DNA from: Eulemur rufifrons
Taxonomy: Eukaryota; Chordata; Mammalia; Primates; Lemuridae
Direction of reading: 5' to 3'
NCBI RefSeq assembly: GCF_041146395.1
Contig: NW_027182884.1
Coordinates: 110,001 to 174,000 of the forward strand
DNA: 64,000 nt
Below are positions 1-8,815 of the stretch, piece after piece. Both the position numbers and the translations under genes were made by a program. A model generated the notes under the pieces. That model was not told the origin of the DNA. It searched no databases and was given only the letters and a program-made list of their open reading frames with translations. Numbering within the stretch: position 1 is the stretch's first letter; the number at the start of each line of letters is the position of its first letter.

Positions 1-250
1 GCTCACTTGGTGTTGCCAATACTTGGTACTGGACCCTGGCAAGAAGCCAGTTTTTTAAGTATCATTCCATGATCCTTTCTCCACTATTTTAAATGACAGA
101 GCACCTTTTGGCAGTTAGCATAAGAATGAGTCGCTGGAAGGGACTTTTTTTGTGGGGTCGGGTGGTGTTTGGGGGTCAGGGCATCTTTCAGTCTGGCGGT
201 TTGTTTTTATTAGGCCCAGAGAGGAGAAGTGGGCATGTGTGTGGCAGGTG

Positions 251-301
251 AAAAGTGCTGATCCTCTTTCAGTCTTAGGGTGAAAGAGGATCAGCAGTTT
301 T
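251..301. repeat. Palindrome of satellite unit 1, both arms changed together
   Basis: A left arm at 251-275 and a right arm at 277-301 are separated by one base and can form a hairpin. Compared with the other old units, two positions have changed in both arms so that pairing is kept: the GGATCC-flanking G becomes T on the left with A on the right, and the G in CTGTTT becomes C on the left with G on the right. The tip of the stem (GTCT on the left) no longer pairs, and one further outer pair is broken. Confidence 0.85.
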
Positions 302-1067
302 CAGCCCGTTTCTTTAAGAATCCTTTGATTCATCACCTGGCAATCTACCATGGTTCTCTGGACCCCTCAATGCGTGGGACCCTTTAACTGGATACTTCCA
401 AGAATTATGCTGCAGAGCTTTTGAAATAACCACTACGTGGAGAATTATTTGCCAGTTTTTGCAGCACCTTTCACCATAATTGTGACAAGGTTCGTCTCTG
501 CCTCCTTAAACCAAGCTGGCTGCCATGGACAAAACCTAGCTGAGGCCTACCTCACTTGGTATTGCCTATACTTGGTACTGGAGCCTGGCAAGAAGCCAGT
601 CTTTTAAGTATCATTCCACCAACCTTTTTCCATTGTTTTAAAGGCAGAGCACCTTTTGCCAGTTAGCAAATGAGTTGCTGGAGGGCACGTTGTTGTGTGG
701 GGTCAGGTGGTGTGTGAGGGGGCAGGCGCTCTGCCAGTCCAGTGTTTTTTTTTTGTTTTTTTTTTTAATCCTCAGAGAGGAGAAGTTGGCATGTGTGCAG
801 CAGGTGAAAAGTGCGGATCCTGTTTTAGTCTTAGACTGAAACAGGATCCACATTTTCTGCCCATTCCTTTAAGAATCATTTGACTCTTCTTCCGTGAATC
901 CACCATGGTTCTCTATAACCCTCTATGCGTGGCCCCAGGTAACTAGCTGGTTCCAAGAAGTATGCCATAGAGCTTTTGAAATAATCACTACGTGGAGAAT
1001 TATTTGCCAGTTTTTGCAGCACCTTTCACCATAATTGTGACAAGGTACTTCTCTGCCTCCTTAATCC

Positions 1068-1080
1068 CAAGATGGCTGCC
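1068..1080 (+). promoter_or_regulatory. YY1-like motif, example from a satellite unit
   Basis: The sequence CAAGATGGCTGCC matches the known YY1 recognition core (AAGATGGC followed by a G/C-rich tail). The same motif sits near the end of most diverged units, for example near 7,945 and 10,135. A short motif like this occurs by chance, so binding is only a suggestion; what is solid is its recurrence once per unit. Confidence 0.35.
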
Positions 1081-1358
1081 AGGGAAAAAACTATGCTGAG
1101 GCCTAGCTCACTTGGTGTTGCCGATACTTGGTACGGGAGCGTGGAATAAAACCAGTCTTTCAAGTATCATTCCACCATCCTTTTCCATTATTTTAAAAGG
1201 CATAGCACCGTTTGCCAGTTAGCATAAGAATGAGTCACTGGAGGGGACGTTTTTGTGTGGGGTCGTGTGGTGTGTGGGGGGGGGCAAGCCCTCTGTCAGT
1301 CCAGTGGTTTGTTTTTATTATGCCCAGAGAGGAGAAGTGGGCATGTGTGTGGCAGGTG

Positions 1359-1409
1359 AAAAGTGCGGATCCTGTTTCAGACTTAGACTGAAACAGGATC
1401 CGCACTTTT
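1359..1409. repeat. Palindrome of satellite unit 3 (near-consensus form)
   Basis: Arms of 25 bp with a one-base centre, reading AAAAGTGCGGATCCTG then TTTCAG on the left and the reverse complement on the right. One or two positions near the centre do not pair. This is close to the ancestral form seen across the diverged part of the array. It lies immediately left of the L1 insertion point, 14 bp before the target-site duplication. Confidence 0.88.
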
Positions 1410-1423
1410 CAGCCCGTTCCTTT

Positions 1424-1441
1424 AAGACTCCTTTGATTCAT
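1424..1441 (+). repeat. L1 target-site duplication, left copy
   Basis: The 18 bp at 1,424-1,441 match 7,748-7,765 at 16 positions (differences at 1,428/7,752 and 1,431/7,755). The preceding bases TTT and following AAGA fit the loose TT/AAAA preference of L1 endonuclease. Removing the L1 and one copy restores a continuous satellite unit, which confirms both ends of the element. Confidence 0.9.
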
Positions 1442-2503
1442 TCTCAATGATGGTGGAATGGTGGTGACCTCCTGGATTTGTGCTCCTGGAGTGGAAGGCA
1501 TGGGTCTCCCACTGCCCACAACCCTAGAGGTTCACTTCCCCACAAGAACGGTGGTGTGAATCCATGGAGAATCAGCGTGGGACAGAGAGAGAGAGCAAGA
1601 AAAGACTGAGGTGATTAGGGAAATAAATCACCAAAATCTGGAGAGTGCGGGATGGCCAATAGAGAAGGGAGCACGGGACAGCTGTACCCACCTCACCAGA
1701 GAGTGGGGTGGGTTCAGCCCCACAGGAAAGCATCTTGTTCCCCCTCTGACCTCCACACCCACTCAATTGAGGATCTGCCTGAAGTCGGTGCAGAATCGCC
1801 ACGGGAGATGTGGGGCTCTGCAGAGAGGAGACATTGGCAGGAGGCATTTTGGACCCTGGAGTGCTGTGCGCAGCTGACGCACCTAGCAACTGTCTCCTAT
1901 ACGCGGGCGGTGGGGCTGCTTTGGTCCCGGCTCTAGCAGATGCCAAACTGCCTCGTATAGGTGGGCGGCTGGATTCTCCCGGTCCCCGGCTCCTCTGGCC
2001 TCTGCCGGTCCCTGAGCATTCAACCCCAGTGACAGTGATCTGCAGACGGGCGGCCGCCATTGTCGGGGTCCACAGCCTAAACGCTGAGGAGCGATTGGGT
2101 ACCGGGTGGCTCCCTGGGCGGCTCCCTTCCCTAGTCCACGGACCCTGACTAGGAGCTCCACCTTTGTGTGAACACTGAGTGGTTCCCCAGTCACGAGAGA
2201 GTAGAGCGTGGACCTTGCAGACATTGGGGTGGGGCAGACCATCGCCCGCGGGAACTGCAGTGGCTGGGGCGTTGGGCGAATGAGGGCACCGCTCCACTCT
2301 CCCTATCCACTGTCTTTCTCACAGAGAGAGACAGAAGCCACCTCGGGAGAGGAAGAGGGGCAGCCCCCCCAGCGGAGCTAGCAAAATCCTGAACAATATG
2401 TGAAGGGCTCCCCCTAGTGACAGAGGAGGCAGCTTACCTGGCACTCACAGTGTGCCCCTATCCAGACTAAAGCTGAAAGAAGGGATCTTAAGGATTCATT
2501 CAG
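1442..2503 (+). promoter_or_regulatory. L1 5' untranslated region / internal promoter
   Basis: About 1.06 kb lie between the target-site duplication and the ORF1 start, the normal size for an L1 5' UTR. It is GC-rich and contains CpGs concentrated at about 1,880-2,280, including a GCGGCCGC block at 2,050-2,057. This contrasts with the AT-rich body of the element. In known L1s this region holds a pol II promoter driving the full-length transcript, and an antisense promoter in some lineages. Overlapping open frames on both strands here are by-products of high GC content. Activity cannot be judged from sequence. Confidence 0.85.
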
Positions 2504-3508
2504 ATGGGAAGGGCTCAGCGAAGGAACTCTAGGAGTATAAAGAATCAAGCTGAAACCATGCCCTCAAAGAGGATTACTAGTTCTCCACCAATTAACACAA
2601 AGCAGATTCCAAATAGCAACATGTCACAGGAAGAATTTCAAACATGGATCATAAATACGCTGAACATTATGCAAGAAAAAATGGATAATCAACACAAAGA
2701 AACCACAAAAAAGATCCAGGACTTGGAAGAAAAATTCACCAAAGAAATTGAAATACTGAAGAAAAATCAAACTGAACTCCTGGAAATGAAAAATTTATTC
2801 AAGGAGCTACAAAACACAGTGGAAAGTCTCAAGAGCAGGGTAGATCAAACAGAAGAAAGAATCTCAGAGATCGAAGATAACACTTTCCAATTAAATAAGG
2901 CAGTCACAGAGTTAAAACAAAGAAACATGAGAAATAATCATAGTCTACAAGAAATGTGGGATTATGTGAAGAAGCCTAACGTGAGAGTTATCGGCATTCC
3001 TGAGGGTGAAGAAGACAATAAGCAAGGGTTGAATAAAGTATCTGAAGATATAATTGAGGAAAATTTCCCAGGCCTTGCCAAATCTCTAGATACACAGGTT
3101 CAAGAAGCTCAAAGAACCTCTGAGAGATTCATACCAAATAGGAAGACACCACGTCATGTAGTTATCAGACTGACCAAAATATCCACTAACGAGGCCCTTC
3201 TTCAATCTGTAAGGAGAAAGAAACAAGTAACATACAAAGGAAAGCCCATCCGAATCACGCCAGATTTCTCAACTGAAACCTTACAAGCAAGAAGAGATTG
3301 GAGCCCCATTCTCACTCTTCTGAAACAGAATAATGCCCAGCCTAGAATCCTGTACCCAGATAAGCTCAGTTTTATATATGAAGGTGAAATTAAGACATTC
3401 TCAGATAAACAAAAACTCAGAGAATTCACCAAGACAAGAGCAGCTTTCCAAGAAGTATTCAAAACAGAGTTACACGTGGTCCAGCACAAGAAGGACCCTC
3501 GAATGTAA
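2504..3508 (+). CDS. L1 ORF1 protein (RNA-binding chaperone), open reading frame intact
   Basis: A 334-residue uninterrupted frame, close to the usual L1 ORF1p length. ORF1p is the trimeric nucleic-acid chaperone that coats L1 RNA in the cytoplasmic ribonucleoprotein. Visible parts: a basic, Ser-rich N-terminus (1-45); a long heptad-type coiled coil (about 50-150) ending in the conserved RVDQTEERISEIED stretch at 112-125; an RRM-like domain (about 157-252) opening with NVRVIGIPEG; and a C-terminal domain (about 255-325) with the conserved QARRDW (261-266) and YPDKLSF (284-290). The first ATG at 2,504 is chosen because it gives the family's MG-x-x-Q-like basic start; a second Met at residue 19 is possible. 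ORF1 is open although ORF2 downstream is dead. Whether it is expressed is unknown. Confidence 0.93.
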   Translation: MGRAQRRNSRSIKNQAETMPSKRITSSPPINTKQIPNSNMSQEEFQTWIINTLNIMQEKMDNQHKETTKKIQDLEEKFTKEIEILKKNQTELLEMKNLFKELQNTVESLKSRVDQTEERISEIEDNTFQLNKAVTELKQRNMRNNHSLQEMWDYVKKPNVRVIGIPEGEEDNKQGLNKVSEDIIEENFPGLAKSLDTQVQEAQRTSERFIPNRKTPRHVVIRLTKISTNEALLQSVRRKKQVTYKGKPIRITPDFSTETLQARRDWSPILTLLKQNNAQPRILYPDKLSFIYEGEIKTFSDKQKLREFTKTRAAFQEVFKTELHVVQHKKDPRM

Positions 3509-3589
3509 CACTAATCAAGAGATAAATATGAAAACACAGTTATCATAATGGCTCAAGAGAGAAAACAGATCAATGAAATTCAACCCAAC

Positions 3590-6500
3590 ATGAGGAACAG
3601 CAATCTGTCTCGCTTATCAGTTCTCTCATTAAATGTGAATGGATTGAATTCCCCACTCAAGAGACATGGACTGGCCCAATGGATAAAAAAGATATAAGCC
3701 AAGTATCTGCTGTCTTCAGGAAACTCATCTAACCTGCAAGGATGCATTTAGACTGAAAATAAAAGGGTGGAAATCAATATTCCAAGCAAATGGAACCCAA
3801 AAGAAAGCTGGCGTGGCAGTTCTAATCTCCGATAACGTAGTTTTTAAATCAACAAAAGTAAAGAAAGACAAAGATGGTTACTATATACTGGTGAAGGGTA
3901 CAATTCAACAAGAAGACATAACTATACTTAACATATATGCACCCGATCTAGGTGCACCCAGATTCATAAAGCAAACCCTACTTGATCTGAACCAAATGAT
4001 AGATAACAACACTTTAGTAGCCAGAGATTTTAACACGCCACTGACAGTTCAAGACAGATCCTCCAAACAAAAAATAAACAAAGAAATATTGGACGTAAAT
4101 AGAATGCTAGAACAAATGGGCCTGACTGACATCTACAGGACATTCTACCCAAATACCACTGAATATAAGTTCTTCTCATCAGCTCATGGGACATTCTCCA
4201 AGATTGACCATATCTTAGGACATAAAGAATGTCTTAAAAAATTTAAAAATATAGAAATAATACCATGCAGCTTCTCGGATCACAGTGGAATAAAAGTAAC
4301 AATGAACCCTAACAGAAATCCTCATTTCTACTCAAAGTCATGGAAGCTAAATAACCTTCTCCTGAACAATCATTTTATAAATGAAGAAATCAAGTCAGAA
4401 ATCAAAAGATTCTTTGAATTAAATGACAAAGGAGATACAACTTATCAAAATCTGTGGGACACAGCTAAAGCAGTCCTGAGAGGAAAATTTATTTCCATAA
4501 ATGCCTATACCAAAAAGACAGAAAACTTACAAATAGACAATCTAATGAATAGACTCAAAGAGCTGGAGAAGAAAGAAGAGACCAAACCCAAACCCAGCAG
4601 AAGGAAATTATTAAGATTAAATCAGAACTAAATGAAAAGGACCATAAGGGAGCATAAGGGAGATTAAACCAAACCATAACGGAGATTAATAAAACCAAAA
4701 GTTGGTTCTTTGAAAAAATAAACAAAATTGACACACTTCTGGCTAAACTAACCAAGAGCAGAAAAGAAAAATCTCTTATAACCTCGATCAGGAACACGAA
4801 AGGAGTAATCACGACTGATGCCACAGAGATACATGATATCATCTATGAATTCTACAAAAATCTTTATGCACACAAATTAGAAAACCTGGAGGAAATGGAC
4901 AAATTCTTATAAACACACAGCCTTCCCAGGCTCAACCAGGAAGAAATAGAATTCCTGAATAGACCGATATCTAGATCTGAAATTGAAACAGCAATAAAAA
5001 ACCTTCCCAAAAAGAAAAGCCCTGGACCAGATGGGTTCACACCTGAATTCTATCATACCTACAAAGAAGAACTGGTGCCCATCGTACATAAACTATTCTC
5101 CAATATAGAGAAGGATGGGATTCTCCCCAACACTTTTTACCAAGCCAACATAATCCTGATACCAAATCCAGGAAAGGATGCAACTAAAACAGAGAACTAT
5201 AGACCAATTTCTCTTATGAATATAGATGCAAAAATTCTCAATAAAATTCTAACAAATCGAATCCAAGTGCTTATCAAAAAAATAATCCATCACGACCAAG
5301 TGGGCTTCATCCCAGAGATGCAGGGATGGTTTGACATATGGGAATGTAATTCATCACATAAATAGAAGCAAAAATAAAGATCATATGATCCTCTCAATAG
5401 ATGCAGAGAAAGCATTTGACAAAATTCAACACCCTTTTATGATAAGAACACTTAACAAAATAGGCATAGATGGGGCCTATATAAAAATGATACAAGCCAT
5501 ATACGACAAACCCTCAGCCAACATCATACTGAATGGGGAAAAACTGAAAGCATTCCCACTTCAAACTGGAACCAGACAAGGCTTACCACTGTCCCCATTA
5601 CTTTTCTACATAGTATTGGAAGTCCTTGCAAGAGCTATCAGGCAAGAGAGCAGAATCAAGGGAGTTGAAATAGGGACAGAAGAGATCAAACTCTCACTCT
5701 TTGCTGATGATATGATGTTATATCTATAAAACCCCAAGGTTTCAACCAAGAGACTCCTGGAATTGATCAATGAATTCAGTAAAGTCTCAGGATACAAAAT
5801 CAATACACACAAATCAGAGGCATTCATATATGCCAATAACAGTCAAATGGAAAACCAAATTAAGGACTCAATACCCTTCAAAATAGCAACAAAGAAAATA
5901 AAATACCTAGGAATTTATTTAACTAAGGAGGTAAAGGACCTCTATAGGGAGAACTATGAAACACTGAGGAAGGAAATTGCAGAACATGTAAATAGGTGGA
6001 AAACCATACCATGCTCATGGATCGGTAGAATCAACATTGTTAAAATGTCTATACTGCCCAAAGTTATCTACAGATTCAATGCAATCCTTATTAAATTACC
6101 AACATCTTTTTTCACAGACATAGAAAAAATAATTTTACGCTTTGTATGGAACCAGGGAAGACCCCGTTTAGCAAAAGCAATCTTAAACAACAAAAACAAA
6201 ATGGGAAGTATTAATTTGCCAGACTTCAAACTATACTACAAGGCTGTGGTTCTTAAAACAGCCTGGTACTGGCACAAGTGCAGGGACACAGACCAGTGGA
6301 ACAGAACAGAAAATCCCAATATAAAACCATCCTCATATAGCCATCTAATCTTTGACAAAGCAGACAAAAACATACTCTGGGGAAAAGATTCCTTATTTAA
6401 TAAATGGTGCTGGGAAAACTGGATATCCACATGTAGAAGACTAAAACAGGACACATAACTCTCACCCCTCACAAAAATCAAATCACAGTGGTTAACAGAC

Positions 6501-7436
6501 TTAAACCTAAGGTCAGAAACTATTAGAATTCTAGAAGAAAATGTAGGAAAGACTCTTACAGACATTGGCCTAGGCAAAGAATTTATGAAGAAGACCCCTA
6601 AAGCAATCACAGCAACAACAAAAATAAATAAATGGGACCTGATCAAATTAAAAAGCTTCTGCACAGCCAAAGAAACAGTCACGAGAGTAAATGGACAACC
6701 TACAGAATGGGAAAAAATTTTCGCATACTACACATCAGATAAAGGACTGATAACAAGAATCTATTTAGAACTAAGGAAAATCAGTAAGAAAAAATCAAAC
6801 AACCCTATCAAAAAGTGGGCAAAGGACATAAATAGAAATTTTTCAAAAGAAGATATAAAAATGGCTAACAAACATATGAAAAAGTGTTCAACATCTCTAA
6901 TCATCAGGGAAATGCAAATCAAAACCACAATGAGATATCACTTAACTCCAGTGGGAATGGCCTTTATCAAAAAGTCCCAAAACTATACATGTTGGTGTGG
7001 GTGTGGGGAGATAGGTACATTCATACACTGCTGGTGGGACTGTAAACTAGTGCAGCCCCTGTGGAAAGCAATGTGGAGATACCTTAAACAGATTCAAGTA
7101 GACCTACCATTCGATCCAGCAATTCCATTATTGGACATCTACCCAGAAGAACAAAAGTCATTCTATAAAAAAGACACCTGCACCTGAATGATTATAGCAG
7201 CACAATTCACAATCACAAAGATGTGGAAACAACCCAAATGCCCATCAATTCATGAATGGATTAGCAAAATGTGGTATATGTATACCATGGAATATTACTC
7301 AGCTATTAGAAATAATGGCGATATGGCATCTCTTTGGTTCTCCTGGAGAGAGCTGGATCCCATTCTATTAAGTGAAGTATCCCAAGAATGGAAAAATAAG
7401 CACCACATGTACTCACCAGCAAATTGGTTTCCCTGA
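3590..7436 (+). pseudogene. L1 ORF2 (endonuclease and reverse transcriptase), broken
   Basis: The frame is recognisable over its full length but disabled. Endonuclease: the catalytic-type Asn lies at 3,632, Glu at 3,720 and Asp of DFNTPL at 4,026, where the usual preceding Gly is Arg. Reverse transcriptase: TRQG and the FADD active-site motif (5,697-5,708) are present. The C-terminal Cys-rich region with its CCHC pattern is near 6,990-7,045. Lesions are a frameshift in the A-run at 3,685-3,690 (first stop 3,695), a frameshift near 4,605, a stop at 4,655 beside a small local duplication, a stop at 4,910, a frameshift near 5,335 with bases missing, and stops at 5,727, 6,456 and 7,185 (TGA, likely a CpG decay). 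An in-frame ATG at 3,548 exists, but 3,590 aligns best with the family start. No functional protein is expected. Confidence 0.95.
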
Positions 7437-7747
7437 GTGCACATTTGGGAACAACACCAATTGGGTATCGGACAGAGGTTGGGGCCGGGTGGAAGGGATG
7501 GGTGTATACCTACTTGATGAATGTGATGTGCACTGCCTGGGGAATGGACACCCTTCAAGTTCTAACTGGGGGGGATGGGGTGGGGGAGAGGAGGGGTGCA
7601 CACCTACATGATGAATGTGATGTGCACTGACTAGGGAATGGACAAAATTGAAGCTCAGAATCGGGGGAAAGGGGAGGCATGGGGAATGTATATAGCCTGA
7701 TCTTTTGTACCCCCATAATGAGCTAACAAACAAACAAACAAACAAAA
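7437..7747 (+). other. L1 3' untranslated region and A-rich tail
   Basis: This follows the ORF2 stop. It contains two related segments built around GATGAATGTGATGTGCACTG (near 7,516 and 7,612, about 96 bp apart), indicating an internal tandem duplication. Between them is a G-rich tract. The element ends with an AATGAGC phrase and then a tail of CAAA repeats at about 7,725-7,747. G-rich polypurine tracts in the 3' UTR are a known L1 feature. Confidence 0.85.
7567..7597 (+). other. G-quadruplex-capable tract in the L1 3' UTR
   Basis: Runs of seven, four, five and four G are separated by loops of 1-6 bases on the plus (sense) strand. This satisfies the common four-run quadruplex pattern. L1 3' UTRs are known for such tracts; folding here is inferred from sequence only. 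Confidence 0.65.
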
Positions 7748-7765
7748 AAGAATCGTTTGATTCAT
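7748..7765 (+). repeat. L1 target-site duplication, right copy
   Basis: Partner of 1,424-1,441 (16 of 18 positions). It directly follows the A-rich tail and leads straight back into the satellite unit at the same phase the L1 interrupted. Confidence 0.9.
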
Positions 7766-8234
7766 CAGCTGGGAATACACCATGGTTCTTTAAAGACCTC
7801 TATGCGTGGGCCCAGGTAACTGGCTAGTTCCAAGAAGTATGCCACAGAGCTTTTGAAATAACCACTACGTTGAGAATTATTTGCTAGTTTTTGCACCACC
7901 TTTCACCATAATTGTGATAAGGTTCGTCCGTGCCTCCTTCAACCCAAGATGGCTGGGGCGGACAAAACTATGCTGAGGCCTAGTTCACTTGGTGTTGCCG
8001 ATAGTTGGTACTGGAGCCTGGCAAGAAGCCATGCTATTAAGAGTCATTCCACCATCCTTTCTCCATCATTTTAAAAGGCAGAACACCTTTTTCCAGTTAT
8101 CATAAGAATGAGTTGCTGGAGGGGACGTTTTTGAGTGGGGTCGGGTGGTGCGTTGAGGGGAAGGCTCTCTGTCTGTCTGGTGGTTTGTCTTTATTATGCC
8201 CAAAGAGGAGAGGTGGGCATGTGTGTGGCAGGTG

Positions 8235-8285
8235 AAAAGTACGGATCCTGTTTCAGTCTTAGACTGAAACAGGATCCGCACTTTT
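8235..8285. repeat. Best-preserved satellite palindrome
   Basis: Arms of 25 bp around a single central T. All pairs match except one (ACGG on the left against CCGC on the right). This is the clearest copy of the palindrome that occurs once per unit in the diverged flank. Confidence 0.9.
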
Positions 8286-8796
8286 CAGCCAGTTCCTTTA
8301 CGAATCCTTTGATTCATCAGCTGGGAATCCACCATGGCTGTCGAGACCCCTCTATGTGTGGGCCCAGGTAACTGGCTAGTTCCAAGATGTATGCCGTAGA
8401 GCTTTTGAAATAACCACTACGTTGAGAATTGTTTGCCAGTTTTTGCAGCACCTTTGACCATAATTGTGATAAGGTTCATCTGTGCCTCCTTAAACCCAAG
8501 CAGGCTGCCACGGACAAAACTATGCTGAGGCCTAGCTCCCTTGGTGTACCGATACATTTTACTGGAGCCTGGCAAGAAGCCATTTTTTTTAAGTACAATT
8601 CCACCGTCTTTTCTCCATTATTTTAAAAGGCAGTGCACCTTTAGCCAGTTAGCATAAAGATGAGTCACTGGAGCGGCTTTTTGTGTGGGGTTGGGTGTGT
8701 GTGGGAGGGCAGGCCCTCTGTCAGTCCGGTGGTTTGTTTTTATTATTCCCAGAGAGGAGAAGCGGGCATGTATGTGGCAGGTGAAAACTTTGGATC

Positions 8797-8815
8797 CTGT
8801 TTCAGTCTGAAACAG
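8797..8815. repeat. Shortened but still perfect palindrome centre
   Basis: In this unit the middle of the palindrome has lost bases, yet what remains (CTGTTTCAG, one base, CTGAAACAG) is a perfect 9-bp inverted repeat. The flanking outer arms are partly degraded. Confidence 0.8.

Larger units (their letters stand above)
1..1441 (+). repeat. 545-bp satellite, diverged left flank (about 2.6 units)
   Basis: This is a head-to-tail tandem repeat. The phrase around CACTTGGTGTTGCC recurs at about 4, 551 and 1,108, giving a period near 548 bp. Every unit carries the same ordered landmarks: a T-run followed by a G-rich stretch, CCCAGAGAGGAGAAG, a palindrome around GGATCC, CCTTTAAGAATCC, a CAGCTGGGAATCCACCATGG box, and CCCAAGATGGCTGCC near the end. 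Units here differ from each other by roughly a tenth to a fifth by eye, much more than units right of 14.6 kb. The short open frames in each unit are broken differently from copy to copy and are not genes. I do not recognise this satellite as a named family. The array is interrupted at 1,442 by an L1. Confidence 0.93.
1442..7747 (+). mobile_element. Full-length LINE-1 (L1) retrotransposon, ORF2 inactivated
   Basis: A 6.3-kb non-LTR retrotransposon inserted into a satellite unit. Parts in order: 5' untranslated promoter region (1,442-2,503), ORF1 (2,504-3,508), inter-ORF spacer, ORF2 (3,590-7,436, broken), 3' untranslated region with a G-rich block, and an A-rich tail made of CAAA repeats. It is flanked by an 18-bp target-site duplication. 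The length matches intact primate L1s, so it was a complete insertion rather than the usual 5'-truncated copy. Three frameshifts and five premature stops in ORF2 show it is no longer autonomous. The two differences between the duplications also point to some age. The family subtype is not assigned; the Alu nearby suggests a strepsirrhine lineage. Confidence 0.96.

Noticed and set aside
1572..2297. 241-residue minus-strand open frame and overlapping plus-strand frames as a gene
   Set aside because: They lie in the GC-rich L1 5' UTR, where long chance frames are common, and show no recognisable domain.
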